A DNA stretch of 64,000 nucleotides from Verrucomicrobiota bacterium. GTDB taxonomy: Bacteria > Verrucomicrobiota > Verrucomicrobiia > Opitutales > UBA953. The translations under genes and the position numbers were made by a program. A model generated the notes under the pieces. That model did not search any database, was not told where the DNA came from, and saw only the letters and a program-made list of their open reading frames with translations. This document shows positions 16,746-26,028 of this stretch, piece after piece. The DNA lies in assembly GCA_003569205.1 (NCBI GenBank), contig BGOK01000008.1, positions 38,021 through 102,020 on the forward strand, given 5' to 3'. Numbering within the stretch: the stretch's first letter is position 1; each line of letters starts with the position of its first letter.

Positions 16746-17630
16746 TCAGGCTGCCGGCGGCCGAATCCAACCCATCAGACGCACTCTTTCGACCAAGACC
16801 ATGTGCGGGACGGTCAACGCCGCCAAACCGACAAAGACGATCTGCAGCACGCGCGCATCAAGCGGGGTATCCTTCAAGAAAACCCAGGTCGCCGCCGAAG
16901 CTAGTCCCACCCCGACCATGGGCAGCAAGGCGACCCAGCCGAGGAAGCGCCAGGAGTCTCGGCCAGAATAGCGGAACGCGCGGAGGATGTGGCGCGCGCC
17001 GTGCATGCCACAGAAGAACAAGGTGAAGGCGACTAAGGGTGGTGACACGAACGCAAGAATGCCGACCGTTGCGAATTCGAAAGCCGTCAGGCGATCACGT
17101 CCGATGCGCTCGCCGATCGCCACGAGGAGCCCCAGCGCCCACGGCCAGACGAGCCAGCCCAGAACGGGCATAATCGCTCCGGCCGCCTCCGGCCCGACGA
17201 GCTGGCCGAATAAGCCGCTCATCTCGACCTGATGGCGTGCGGCCGGCAAGACCAGCACGGCGCCCCCGTAAAGGATCCGCGAGACCCAAGGCGTCCCTTC
17301 CGCGGGGTCGCCGGAAAAATGCGCGGCGGAGATAAGCAGGAAGCCAACCAAAAAGCCCGTGGGTGCCCACACCCACGCGGCGACCACCAGGCCCGCGAGC
17401 GTCAAATAGCCGACCGTGAAGCGTGTCCAATCCCATGCCGTCTTTAGGCCATAGAGCCGCTGCGCGAAAAGCGTGTCCATCGCGCCATGCGGGACGCCGA
17501 GGACGAGGATGAGCGCGGCGAGCACGATGAGTTCGAGCTGCGGCGGAAACCGCCCCAGCGCGCCGGAGGCCGCCGCTGCCAAGCACGCGACGCACCCAAA
17601 GATCAGGCCTTGGCGTCGTTCGGCGTTCAT
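16746..17630 (-). CDS. blh: Brp/Blh family beta-carotene 15,15'-dioxygenase
   Basis: A 294-residue polytopic membrane protein. The hallmark GVPHGAMDTLF lies near residue 45, a second His region is SAAHFSGDP, and FFCGMHGARHILRAF and TVPHMVLVERVR supply further conserved histidines thought to bind iron. This family splits beta-carotene into two retinal molecules. It overlaps crtY by 4 nt and completes the pathway that feeds chromophore to the rhodopsin at 22181. Confidence 0.93.
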   Translation of the reverse strand: MNAERRQGLIFGCVACLAAAASGALGRFPPQLELIVLAALILVLGVPHGAMDTLFAQRLYGLKTAWDWTRFTVGYLTLAGLVVAAWVWAPTGFLVGFLLISAAHFSGDPAEGTPWVSRILYGGAVLVLPAARHQVEMSGLFGQLVGPEAAGAIMPVLGWLVWPWALGLLVAIGERIGRDRLTAFEFATVGILAFVSPPLVAFTLFFCGMHGARHILRAFRYSGRDSWRFLGWVALLPMVGVGLASAATWVFLKDTPLDARVLQIVFVGLAALTVPHMVLVERVRLMGWIRPPAA

Positions 17631-18778
17631 GGGCGCACCACGCCGGGGGCGGGTCGAAAAAGTTCACGGAGAAAAGGCCCGGGCGGCAAGGCGGCGATGA
17701 TGGCGAGGTCGTCGAGCAAGGTGCCTTGGTCGCTCATGAAACGAGCGAGCCTCGCCGGCGCGACCTCGCGGAACATGGCGAGGAAAAGGGTCGGCGCCAA
17801 CTCTGGCTGCCGCCGGAGCACCTGCAGGAAGAGCGCGTCCATCCACCGTAGAACCCGACCGTCCTCCGCGTGCGCTTGGGGGCCTCGCCCTTCAGCTAAG
17901 CTGCGGGCGCACATCTCCGCCCATCGTTGGATGCGCTGAAAGGCATAACCGCTGCTCGCCCGCGCTCCGCCCGCCATCAGGCCAGCCCGCACGTAGGTCG
18001 TATCCGCCGACGGCTTCGGTTTTGGCAGCCCCATCGGCAAGATCCCGTGCTCCTCGCGCCGAACCCGGTATGGTCGCCCCTCGAGTCGCTGCTCGATGAA
18101 GCGAGTGAGCTCTCCTCGGAATGCCTCCGGTCCAGCCGGCGCCGGTGCGAAGGCGGTGACTTCCAGTAAGGCCCGCGTGGGCGATAACGGGAGTAGGTAA
18201 TGGAAAAGAATCTGCCCCGCCTCGCCCTGCGTAAAGTGCATGATCTCCGCGACGGTCGGATCAAAGACCGGTCCCGTGCATTCGACTTCCACGCCGAGGA
18301 AAGACTGCCAGAGCGCCGCCGCGCCCGCGACGGGCGCCGCCGGCGGGCGTGTGTCGACGACCCAACGGGCGCGCTGGACTCCGGCCGAGGTCTCTACTTC
18401 CCAAAGCCCGTCGACCCTGCGCGGCACGCCCTGGACGCTCACGCCCAAGGCTAGGCGTACGCGTTCCGACTGGGCGATGAGCTCGCTGCTCTCCTGATAG
18501 AATCCGCCCGAAGGGAGAAGCGCGTAAGGAAATTCCGCGCAGTCCACCAGCACACGTGCGGACGAGGAAGCGAGCGACACCTTCGACCAACGACGACGCA
18601 CCAGATGGGTCAGCTGCGCCGAGGGATGCATCCAGAAACACCAAGTGCGGTCATCGACGTAAGCCCCCCGACTCTCGAGCACCAAGGTGCGCGGCGCCGC
18701 CGGACCCTGCTCCGCTAGCCGCCGGGCCAAGCTGAGTCCCGCGGCGCCACCGCCCAAGATGAGCAGGTCAATCTCCAT
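17627..18778 (-). CDS. crtY: Lycopene beta-cyclase CrtY
   Basis: A 383-residue FAD-dependent cyclase. The N-terminal dinucleotide motif is LLILGGGAAGLSLARRL, followed by the CrtY-type DDRTWCFW and, later, GSRG-like and GGARASSGYAFQRIQRW segments. It converts lycopene to beta-carotene at the membrane. It overlaps crtB by 11 nt and blh by 4 nt, so the genes form one operon. Confidence 0.92.
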   Translation of the reverse strand: MEIDLLILGGGAAGLSLARRLAEQGPAAPRTLVLESRGAYVDDRTWCFWMHPSAQLTHLVRRRWSKVSLASSSARVLVDCAEFPYALLPSGGFYQESSELIAQSERVRLALGVSVQGVPRRVDGLWEVETSAGVQRARWVVDTRPPAAPVAGAAALWQSFLGVEVECTGPVFDPTVAEIMHFTQGEAGQILFHYLLPLSPTRALLEVTAFAPAPAGPEAFRGELTRFIEQRLEGRPYRVRREEHGILPMGLPKPKPSADTTYVRAGLMAGGARASSGYAFQRIQRWAEMCARSLAEGRGPQAHAEDGRVLRWMDALFLQVLRRQPELAPTLFLAMFREVAPARLARFMSDQGTLLDDLAIIAALPPGPFLRELFRPAPGVVRP

Positions 18779-19709
18779 GGCGGGCGGTGATGCCAGGCAG
18801 CCCGATCAGGGCTTGATGCAGCGAGACAGAATGAGCCTGCGGGTGCGACCAGAACGCGCCTCGCAACGGCTGCGTCGTGATGGCCGAGAGGGTGATTGTC
18901 GCCTTACGCCAGTCCGGCACGAACGCCCGGCCCTCCCAATACGCGTACTCCGCCGCGGCCAGGCGATGGCCGATCGCGCGATACACGCGGCCCGCGACCA
19001 GGATGCCGGCGCGGGCCCGCACCGGCAGGAAAGGCAATCCGGCTTCGCCGCTGGCATAATAAGTTTCCGCCAGGGTAAGGAGCCGCGCCACGGCGGCGCG
19101 GAGCGCAGGCTGTAAAGTAGGCGACGGGTCGATGAGTTCGGTCGGCGCGATATCGCCAACGAGGCTGGCCGGCAGATAGCGTCGCCCCATCCGTGCGTCG
19201 GCAGAGACGTCACGGCAGAGATTAGTCAGCTGCATGGCGATACCGAGATCGACGGCGTGGGCGGCCGCGGCCGGTTCAGGCGCATCGAGGACCCGGCACA
19301 TCATCAGGCCCACGGTACCTGCGGCGCGGTAGCAATAACGCAGGAGCTCAGCTTCATCCGCCATGCGCACGGTCTCGGCATCGGACGCCATCCCCGCAAT
19401 GAGCTCGCGCACAATTCCCGGCTCGATGCCGCATTCGCGCATGAGCGCGAGCCCGTCTTGTAAGACCGGGTCGTCCGACCGTCCGTCAGCGATGGCACGG
19501 TCCGCGGCGGCCAACGCTCGCCGTGCCTCCTCGGGCGAAGTCGCCTCATCGACGAGGTCATCAAGCCGACGACAAAAAGCATAGAGTCGCGTCGCCCGGT
19601 CAGCGTGCGTCGCCCCGAGTAGCCGACGCGCCCAATAGAAACTCCGCCCCTGACGGGCCAAGGTCGCTTCGGCCGCGGCCGACGGGACATGCGCGGCATT
19701 CTGGCTCAT
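18768..19709 (-). CDS. crtB: Phytoene synthase CrtB
   Basis: A 313-residue squalene/phytoene synthase family protein. The first Asp-rich motif is CRRLDDLVDE, the second region is LTNLCRDVSADARMGRRYLP, and QGRSFYWARRLL is near the start. It joins two GGPP molecules into phytoene. Operon overlap with crtI is 4 nt. Confidence 0.94.
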   Translation of the reverse strand: MSQNAAHVPSAAAEATLARQGRSFYWARRLLGATHADRATRLYAFCRRLDDLVDEATSPEEARRALAAADRAIADGRSDDPVLQDGLALMRECGIEPGIVRELIAGMASDAETVRMADEAELLRYCYRAAGTVGLMMCRVLDAPEPAAAAHAVDLGIAMQLTNLCRDVSADARMGRRYLPASLVGDIAPTELIDPSPTLQPALRAAVARLLTLAETYYASGEAGLPFLPVRARAGILVAGRVYRAIGHRLAAAEYAYWEGRAFVPDWRKATITLSAITTQPLRGAFWSHPQAHSVSLHQALIGLPGITARHGD

Positions 19710-21175
19710 GAGGCAGCCGGGATGAGGGCGTCGATGACCTTAGCGGAACAGAGGACGCCTGGGACACCCGCGCCAGGATGCGTGCCCGCGCCGACCAAGT
19801 AGAGGTTCCGTACGGATTCGGATTGGTTGTGGAAGCGGAACCAGGCGGACTGACGGAAAATCGGTGCCACGGAAAAGCCCGCCCCGTGGACACTGCGGTA
19901 TTCATCCCGGAAATCCTCGGGGGTCTTATAAAATTCAGCGGTGATCGTCGCTTTGAGCCCGGGTAACATCGTGCGCTCCAACGCGTCGACGATCCGATCC
20001 CGTAGGCGCGGGCCTTCGATGGCCCAATCGATATCGGCCTGCAGGTTCGGCACGGGGCAGAGGACGTAGAAACTATCCTGGCCTGCTGGAGCGAAGCTGG
20101 GGTCCGTGGCGGTCGGTCGGTGCACGTAGAGCGAGAAGTCCTCGGAAAGCTTCTGACGGTGGAAGATATCATTGAGCAGCTCCCGGTAGCGTTCGCCCAT
20201 CCAGATGGTGTGGTGTGCGACGTCGGGATAAGTCCGCGTGGTGCCGAAATACATCACGAACAGACCCATCGAATAATGGGCCTGCGATAACTTCACGCGC
20301 GTGGCGAGCGCCTGCTCGGCACGCGGTACGAGATCCCGATAGAGATGGGCCGCATCGGCGTCCGAGACCACGACATCGGCCTCCACGACGGTGCCTTCGG
20401 CAAGCACAACCCCGCGGGCAACGCCCTGCTCGATCCGGACACGCTCGACGGTTGTACTCAGGCGCAGGGTAATACCCTGCCGTTCCATCAGGCCGCCAAG
20501 CGCCTGGGTGACGGCCCCGGTACCGCCCATCGCGAAGTGGACCCCATGCGCGCGCTCGAGAAAATGAATGAGCCCGTAGATACTGGTAGTATCGAACGGA
20601 TTACCGCCCACGAGCAGGGGCTGGATGGAGAACGCACGCCGGAGCTTATCGCTCACCAGATGGCGCGAGACCATCTGCCAGACGGTCTCGTAGTTACGCA
20701 GGCCGAGCAGGTGCGGTACCTGCCGCAACATCGTCCCGAAGCGATCGAAGGGCTGGGCCGATAGCTGGGTGAAACCGATATCGTAGATCCGGCGACTGTG
20801 CTCGAGTAGCGCGAGGTAACCCGCCCGGTCGCGCGGCTCGATACGCTCAATCTCCGCCAACGTGGCTTCCAGGGTGCCGCCGTAGTCGAAGGTATCGCCG
20901 TCGGCGAATTGGAACCGATACCACGGCGTCAGCGGGACGAGCTTAACATGATCGGCGAAACGTTCACCAAAGAGGGCGAACAACTCTTCGAATAAGAAGG
21001 GCGCGGTAATTACCGTCGGGCCAGCGTCGTGTCGGAAGCCCGCGCGCTCATAGACCTGGGCCCGTCCACCTAGGGCCGCGCAGCGGTCGATGAGGGTCAC
21101 GGCATAGCCCTTGGCGCGCAGCCGCAAGGCGGCGGCGATACCGCCAAATCCCGCCCCGATGACGATGGCTTTCAC
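19706..21175 (-). CDS. crtI: Phytoene desaturase CrtI
   Basis: A 489-residue FAD protein starting MKAIVIGAGFGGIAAALRL, with ALGGRAQVYERAGFRHDAGP typical of bacterial CrtI, and the C-terminal LYLVGAGTHPGAGVPGVLCS. It converts phytoene to lycopene through several desaturations. It lies 9 nt after crtE. Confidence 0.95.
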   Translation of the reverse strand: MKAIVIGAGFGGIAAALRLRAKGYAVTLIDRCAALGGRAQVYERAGFRHDAGPTVITAPFLFEELFALFGERFADHVKLVPLTPWYRFQFADGDTFDYGGTLEATLAEIERIEPRDRAGYLALLEHSRRIYDIGFTQLSAQPFDRFGTMLRQVPHLLGLRNYETVWQMVSRHLVSDKLRRAFSIQPLLVGGNPFDTTSIYGLIHFLERAHGVHFAMGGTGAVTQALGGLMERQGITLRLSTTVERVRIEQGVARGVVLAEGTVVEADVVVSDADAAHLYRDLVPRAEQALATRVKLSQAHYSMGLFVMYFGTTRTYPDVAHHTIWMGERYRELLNDIFHRQKLSEDFSLYVHRPTATDPSFAPAGQDSFYVLCPVPNLQADIDWAIEGPRLRDRIVDALERTMLPGLKATITAEFYKTPEDFRDEYRSVHGAGFSVAPIFRQSAWFRFHNQSESVRNLYLVGAGTHPGAGVPGVLCSAKVIDALIPAAS

Positions 21176-21184
21176 GCCTCCGAC

Positions 21185-22057
21185 TTAAGCGGACTTCACC
21201 CGTTTCACGAGTGCGAAGGCGAATTCGGTCAGCAAAGCCCCCGCTTTATTCGGTAAGGCTTCTGCGTGCTCGATGGCCGCTTCGAGATGTCCCCGCGCCA
21301 GCTGCCGGGCTTGGTCGGCGGCGAGTTCGGGCGAGCGACCTGCCGCGAGCAGGAGAACAATGTTCAAACTATGCTGGGCGGCGTCGCCCTGCACGTCCTC
21401 GAGGTCGTCGACCATCTGATAACCGATGCCAAAAGCATGGGCGGCAGCGCGGATACGCGGTAGCCACTGTTCCTGACGAGCCGCCAGGAAGGCGAGTTCG
21501 AGCGGCAGGCTCAGCAGGACGCCGGACTTACCGACGACGATTTCTTCATACCGTGCGACTTCAGCGAGGGCGTAATCCTTGGTGGCCAGCTCCGAGCATT
21601 GGCCTTGGATGACCTGAGCCGTCCGGGCGTGCACGCAGCGGAGCAGCGCGGGTAGAGGAGTGGGGTCAGGGAGGTCCGCGAGGGCGCCGTAGGCAGCCGA
21701 AAGCAGGAGGTCGCCGGTGCAGAGGGCGACGTCCGAACCGAAAGCAGCGCACACGGTCGGGAGACCGCGGCGTAATTTCTCCTTATCCTGCAGGTCATCA
21801 TGGACGAGCGAGGCGTTGTGGAGGAGCTCGACGCAGGCGGCGAGGCGGACTGCTTGGTCGCCAACGACACCGAGAGCCTCGCAGGCATGCAAGGCCAGCC
21901 GGGCGCGCACTCTTTGGCCCCCGGCTTCGAGATGATATTGGGCGGCGCGCAGCGTGGCGGGCTCGCCGGCGGACACGCCAGTCCCCGCCGCCACCCGGAC
22001 AAGCACGAGCATCAGCCGTTCGACCTGAAGGAGGGCGGAGTCGGTGGTGGTGTGCAT
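21185..22057 (-). CDS. crtE: Geranylgeranyl diphosphate synthase CrtE
   Basis: A 290-residue polyprenyl synthase. The first Asp-rich motif is LVHDDLQDKEKLRRG and the second is GYQMVDDLEDVQGD. The shorter first motif (DDxxD without insertion) fits bacterial GGPP or FPP synthases, and the neighbours make GGPP the expected product. The start MHTTTDSALL is chosen over an extension to 22159 that would run through the rhodopsin terminator. It is the first gene of the carotenoid-retinal operon. Confidence 0.9.
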   Translation of the reverse strand: MHTTTDSALLQVERLMLVLVRVAAGTGVSAGEPATLRAAQYHLEAGGQRVRARLALHACEALGVVGDQAVRLAACVELLHNASLVHDDLQDKEKLRRGLPTVCAAFGSDVALCTGDLLLSAAYGALADLPDPTPLPALLRCVHARTAQVIQGQCSELATKDYALAEVARYEEIVVGKSGVLLSLPLELAFLAARQEQWLPRIRAAAHAFGIGYQMVDDLEDVQGDAAQHSLNIVLLLAAGRSPELAADQARQLARGHLEAAIEHAEALPNKAGALLTEFAFALVKRVKSA

Positions 22058-22131
22058 CGGGTGGGGAGGGATACCGGGTGTGACCGTCAGGAAAATCCTA
22101 GGCGCAGGGTCCCGGGATGCGTGGATACGAA

Positions 22132-22168
22132 AATCGGACAATGGAGCGTGCAGCCCCATTGTCCGATT
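22132..22168 (-). terminator. Rhodopsin gene terminator
   Basis: A perfect 13-bp stem (AATCGGACAATGG, 22132-22144, with CCATTGTCCGATT, 22156-22168) lies 12 nt past the rhodopsin stop. On the minus strand it is followed by TTTTCG. It separates rhodopsin from the crt operon, so the two are likely expressed independently or with read-through. Confidence 0.88.
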
Positions 22169-22180
22169 CGTGAGGGGGGC

Positions 22181-22978
22181 TTAGTTCTTGTCGGACTCGC
22201 TGACAGCGGCGGCCCAGATGATGACGCCGAAGCCGATCTTATTGACCACGTCCGCGAGGTTATAAACCACGTTGAGCATGACCGCAGAGTCAGCGGGCTT
22301 GCCACCGGTGAGGTAACCGAGGAAGTAGCCGATCGGGTAGATGGCCCAACCGAAGACGACGATGGTGCGCATCAGCTTGAAGGCAGACTGGACGGCAGGC
22401 GGAGCGGACTCAGCGCTGACCTTGCTGGCTTCACCGGCGTAGATTTCGTAGATGATGTAGAACCAACCGGCCATGCTGACGATGAAGGCGGGCCAGGCGC
22501 CGACGGTGCCAGCTTCGCCGAGGTAACCGGCGATGAGCATCACCAGGGTGCCGATCATGAGGCGCCAGAAAACGCCGCCCGAGACCTTGGTGACCGCGGA
22601 GAGGATGAGGTAGAACTCCACCATCAGGAGAGGCACGGTGATGAGCCAGTCGATGTAGCGGAAGACGGTCGGGGTGGAGCCGGTGGTCACCCAGACATCG
22701 CGCATGTAGAAGTAGTGGGTCGCGGCCACGAGAGTCACGAGGCCGGAGACGGTCAGCGAGGTCTTCCACTTCGCCTTGACGCGCTGCGTCTCGAGGAAGA
22801 AGAAGGCCGTCGCGGCGACCAGCGCCATCGAGATAACCCAGAAGGTCACACCGACGAGATCGTTGGCCTCAAGGTTCTTCTTCGCGGCGTCGGCGGCCAT
22901 CGCGGAGGTAGGGGTTAAAAGGCTAAGGGCCAACAAGGCGCCAATCTTAGCCACGGAGGATTTTAGGGATGTAATCAT
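22181..22978 (-). CDS. Green-type proton-pumping rhodopsin (proteorhodopsin-like)
   Basis: A 265-residue seven-helix retinal protein with an N-terminal signal-like segment (MITSLKSSVAKIG...). Helix C reads FRYIDWLITVPLLMVEFYL, giving the proton acceptor Asp, Thr and donor Glu (DTE) of outward proton pumps, and Leu at the spectral-tuning site, which predicts green absorption. The paired histidine is in ATHYFYMRDVW, and the retinal Schiff-base lysine is in LADVVNKIGFG. Light energy would drive proton export. An in-frame TTG at 22993 exists, but the ATG at 22978 is preferred. Retinal is supplied by the crt/blh operon directly downstream. Confidence 0.95.
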   Translation of the reverse strand: MITSLKSSVAKIGALLALSLLTPTSAMAADAAKKNLEANDLVGVTFWVISMALVAATAFFFLETQRVKAKWKTSLTVSGLVTLVAATHYFYMRDVWVTTGSTPTVFRYIDWLITVPLLMVEFYLILSAVTKVSGGVFWRLMIGTLVMLIAGYLGEAGTVGAWPAFIVSMAGWFYIIYEIYAGEASKVSAESAPPAVQSAFKLMRTIVVFGWAIYPIGYFLGYLTGGKPADSAVMLNVVYNLADVVNKIGFGVIIWAAAVSESDKN

Positions 22979-23173
22979 GGGTGGGGGTAACAACTATTTT
23001 TTTACTCGAAAAAAGGGGGGGGGCAAGCGAGGAGACGTTTTTTATACCAATAAGGAAATGATGGATGCGGCCTTTTTCGGTCAAAAAAGACCTCGTCTGG
23101 GCTGGCCCGAGAGGAGCCCCCCCCTGCCCCCATCGCAAAAAACCCATCCCGCGAAACTGGCCCATGGGTATTG
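22979..23173. other. Leader/promoter region of the rhodopsin gene
   Basis: About 195 bp with no gene. It has a run of nine G, a run of seven C and A/T-rich tracts. On the minus strand a TATAAAAAACG stretch near 23045 could be a -10 region. Runs of this length are also places where the assembly may be wrong. Confidence 0.4.
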
Positions 23174-23488
23174 ATCGGGGACGGTTTGTGGGGCCAACCG
23201 TAATGTTACAGTTGGGTCGCTTCGGGTAAGGTTTTTTGGAGGTTTCTTGTGTCAACCCAACAGGCCATAGGGCGGGTTCGGCTCCCATGGTCTCGTCGGG
23301 CGAGAGGTAGCCGATGGCGCCATGCGGCCGGTAGGCGTTGTAGTCGTCGATCCAGCCGGCGAACACGACCCGGGCCTCGGAGAGCGTGTAGAACTGCTCG
23401 CGGCGGGCGCAGGCGTTGAACGATTCGATGAAGCCGTTCTGCCAGGGCGAGCCGGGGTCGATGTAGAGGGTCTTGATACCGCGCAGGC
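23174..23488 (-). mobile_element. IS3-family remnant (right end, inverted)
   Basis: From 23174 the sequence matches, in reverse, the right terminal inverted repeat and the last 80 or so codons of the transposase of the complete element at 29631-30921 (FAGWIDDYNAYRPHGAIGYL is nearly identical). Similarity stops at about 23488, where a DUF3800 gene fragment begins. It has several substitutions relative to the complete copy, so it is older. Confidence 0.88.
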
Positions 23489-23826
23489 GCCAGTGGATTG
23501 GTGCCGCCCTTCTCGATGATCACGCAGATTGGAGTCAAGTCACCCTGCCGCTGGATACATCCCAGTACATGCAGCAGGTATTGGAGCCTGGCTCTTTGCG
23601 ACAGGCCCATGTGATTGCTGGAGTCGCTCAAGAACTCGGAGGCGTGCAATTCGGCCATCATCGGCAGGCCATGTGTTGCGAACAAACGTGCGCGCATCTC
23701 TGCCATCCTTCGGTTGACCGCATGCCAGTCCGCATGATGGACGAGTAATCCGCAGAGAATGAAGTGCCTACTGGCGCCGTGCTTCGCTCCCGGATCGCCG
23801 CTCTCATCGACATAAAGAAAGTGCAT
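23489..23826 (-). pseudogene. Truncated DUF3800 protein
   Basis: The N-terminal 112 or so residues of a DUF3800 protein: MHFLYVDESGDPG followed by HFILCGLLVHHADWHAV and AELHASEFL. The frame then enters the IS3 remnant, so the C-terminal half is missing. DUF3800 proteins have an RNase H-like fold and are common in mobile and defence regions. The true start is the ATG at 23826; a TTG 6 nt earlier is also in frame. Confidence 0.75.
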
Positions 23827-23897
23827 CCCCAATCCGAGCCGCTGACCGAGCTCGCAGCAATCACCAGCCCCTAGGCATCATTTCCCCAAACCCCTTG

Positions 23898-23942
23898 GAC
23901 TCGGGTAGGGTTGGCACTGCGTGCCAACCTAGCTGCCTCGCT
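23898..23942. repeat. Single hairpin cassette
   Basis: GGTAGGG, the stem-loop TTGGCACTGCGTGCCAA and CCTAGCTGCC, the same unit as at 8.4, 11.3, 14.5, 55.5, 57.2 and 62.0 kb. Confidence 0.8.
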
Positions 23943-24025
23943 TGGTAGGGCGCTTCATCCCGGTAAAAGAACAAGTTTCTCCTTCCGTCATTTGCCGACC
24001 TTTGCGGTCTGACTTAATTCCGGAC

Positions 24026-25237
24026 ATGCCCGCGCCCTTGGCCTTCCTTCCCTCCCGCCCCGCCGCGCTCGCCCGCCTGGAGGAGTTCCTTCCTGCGGCG
24101 GGACACTATGCAGCGGAACGTAATTTCGTCCGGGCTGGCCATCAGGATGTTTCCCAGCTTTCGCCGTGGGTACAGAAGCGTCTCCTGCTGGAATCGGAGA
24201 TCGTGGCCGCGGCCACGCGCCGCTGGTCTTTTCCCTCCGTCGAGAAATTCGTGCAGGAAGTTTATTGGCGAACTTACTGGAAGGGCTGGCTCGAACAACG
24301 GCCCACGGCGTGGAGTCGTTGGTGCGAGGCCGTCCCCCGCTTGCGGTCTTCCTTGAACCCCGAGCAGCGGACGGCCTGGGAGGCCGCCATCGGGGGAAAG
24401 ACGGGCATCGCGGGTTTCGATGCTTGGGCCCAGGAACTCGTCGCCACGGGTTACCTGCATAACCACGCCCGCATGTGGTTCGCCTCGATCTGGATCTTCA
24501 CGTTGCGCCTGCCCTGGGAGCTTGGCGCCGCCTTCTTCTTTGAGCACCTGCTCGACGGGGATGTCGCCAGCAACACGCTTTCATGGCGCTGGGTCGCTGG
24601 ATTGCAGACCCCGGGTAAGACCTACCTCGCACGGGCGGACAACATCACCCACTACACCGATGGCGTGCATGCGCCCGAAGCGGGTCAGCTCGCCTCCGCC
24701 CCTTTAAACCTGAAGGAGGAACCCTTGCCCAAGGTGGCGGCGTGGACCGAGGACGCGGCGGCAGTCGCATCGCTCCCGATGTACGAACGCGTCGGACTAT
24801 GGCTGCATCCGGAAGACCTCGCGGTCGAGCTAGGTGAACTCGCCCGCCTGAAACTCGCGGCCATCAACGCCTCGTGGCCGACCAGCATCGCCGTCCGGGC
24901 AGGTTGGTCCGATAAAGTCTCCACCTGGACGCAGGCCGCGTTGCGTGAGGGGGCGACGAGGGCCGGAAGGCATTTTGCGGCGGAAGTCGCCGCTGAAGAA
25001 ACCTCCGACCTCGCAACGACGCTCGTCGCTTGGGCGCGGGCGCACCACCTGCAGGCCGTCGTGGCCTATCGCCCCTTCGTCGGACCTTGGTTGGCCGAGG
25101 CCCTCGCCCTTGAAACCGACCTTGCCACCGCCGGCATCCGCATCATCTGGCGCCGGCGTGCGTGGGACACCGAACATTTCCCGCACGCCACCCGCGGGTA
25201 TTTCCCCTTCTGGGAAAAGATCAAATCAGCCCATTGA
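24026..25237 (+). CDS. Photolyase/cryptochrome-related FAD-binding protein
   Basis: A 403-residue protein. Residues about 15-235 match the FAD-binding helical domain of photolyases: EVYWRTYWKGWLEQRP, GYLHNHARMWFASIWIFTL and LSWRWVAGLQTPGKTYLAR. The usual N-terminal antenna-binding alpha/beta domain is missing in front; instead an alpha/beta-like region follows from about residue 280 to the end (AVVAYRPFVGPWLAEAL, GIRIIWRRRAWD). It may be a light sensor or repair-related flavoprotein. The neighbouring retinal cluster suggests a shared light-related theme. The chosen ATG gives the family-like start MPAPLAFLPSRP. Confidence 0.82.
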   Translation: MPAPLAFLPSRPAALARLEEFLPAAGHYAAERNFVRAGHQDVSQLSPWVQKRLLLESEIVAAATRRWSFPSVEKFVQEVYWRTYWKGWLEQRPTAWSRWCEAVPRLRSSLNPEQRTAWEAAIGGKTGIAGFDAWAQELVATGYLHNHARMWFASIWIFTLRLPWELGAAFFFEHLLDGDVASNTLSWRWVAGLQTPGKTYLARADNITHYTDGVHAPEAGQLASAPLNLKEEPLPKVAAWTEDAAAVASLPMYERVGLWLHPEDLAVELGELARLKLAAINASWPTSIAVRAGWSDKVSTWTQAALREGATRAGRHFAAEVAAEETSDLATTLVAWARAHHLQAVVAYRPFVGPWLAEALALETDLATAGIRIIWRRRAWDTEHFPHATRGYFPFWEKIKSAH

Positions 25238-25269
25238 ACCCTTCGGGCGCAACGGGGCGCTGAATCGTT

Positions 25270-25300
25270 TCCTCTGGCAGGGGCGCGACTGCGTCGCGTC
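25270..25300. repeat. Last hairpin cassette before the island
   Basis: A GGGGCGCGACTGCGTCGCG stem unit. No further cassette of this type is seen until about 55.3 kb. Confidence 0.65.
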
Positions 25301-25365
25301 CGTTCGCCGATCAACAGACAAGACCAACTTGGTTGGCTATCCTCTCCTTGCCGGGAAAGGCCCAT

Positions 25366-25456
25366 GGGGTCAGGCCGTACCCTTACGCAGCCTGAACCAA
25401 AACCGTATCATTTAGGCGAATTTCGGTTCAGCACTCCAAAGGTACGGCCTGACCCC
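25366..25456. repeat. REP-like palindromic element A1
   Basis: Terminal arms GGGGTCAGGCCGTACC (25366-25381) and GGTACGGCCTGACCCC (25441-25456) are exact inverted repeats around a 59-bp centre. The arms share the GGGGTCAGGCCG core of the elements that flank the RAYT gene at 51206. Confidence 0.88.
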
Positions 25457-25479
25457 GTTGGCTGACCCGCTTGAACTAA

Positions 25480-25572
25480 GGGGTCAGGCCGCTCCACCAT
25501 TCACGCGCTCCTAAAAACCGCGCGTTAAATGGGTTTAAAGGAGCGCACTCTACCAGGGAGCGGCCTGACCCC
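25480..25572. repeat. REP-like palindromic element B1
   Basis: Arms GGGGTCAGGCCGCTCC and GGAGCGGCCTGACCCC enclose an inner inverted GCGCTCCT/AGGAGCGC pair. It is a diverged version of the elements at 29102 and 52093. It directly abuts the truncated polygalacturonase gene. Confidence 0.88.
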
Positions 25573-26028
25573 GTGTTCGGCCCCCCTGAATACCACCTCG
25601 ATCCAGACAGCCATCGATGCCTGTCATGATGCGGGCGGCGGCATGGTGACCGTACCCAAGGGAGTCTTCCTCACGGGTTCGCTACGGTTAAAGAGCCGGG
25701 TGGTGTTGCGACTCGAGAAGGACGCTGTCCTGCGAAGCAGCCCGAATATTGCCGACTACACGGTGGAGACCACGGAGCAGCCTTATGGCGCCCATAATCC
25801 ACCAGCTTGGCGGCGCTGCCTCATCTACGCGGGAGATGCGCAGGAGGTCGGCATCGAGGGGTTGGGGACAATCGACGGACAGGGAGGCGTCGTACGCAAG
25901 GTGTTTCCCAACAAGCAGGATCCTCAGCGTCAAACGCCGATGTTAATCCGTTTTGAACGATGTAAGAACATCAAAATCAGTGGACTCACGCTACTCGATC
26001 CGTCGACCTTTACGACGTTTAACGCGCC
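25573..26028 (+). pseudogene. Glycoside hydrolase family 28 (polygalacturonase) fragment
   Basis: About 150 residues from the N-terminal part of a right-handed beta-helix enzyme: TSIQTAIDACHDAGGGMVTV, GVFLTGSLRLKSRVVLRLE, then GLGTIDGQGG and RFERCKNIKISGLTLLD. The signal peptide is lost at the REP element and the catalytic region is lost at the right end, where repeat sequence begins. It would have acted on pectin-like polysaccharide; it is now non-functional. Confidence 0.82.
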
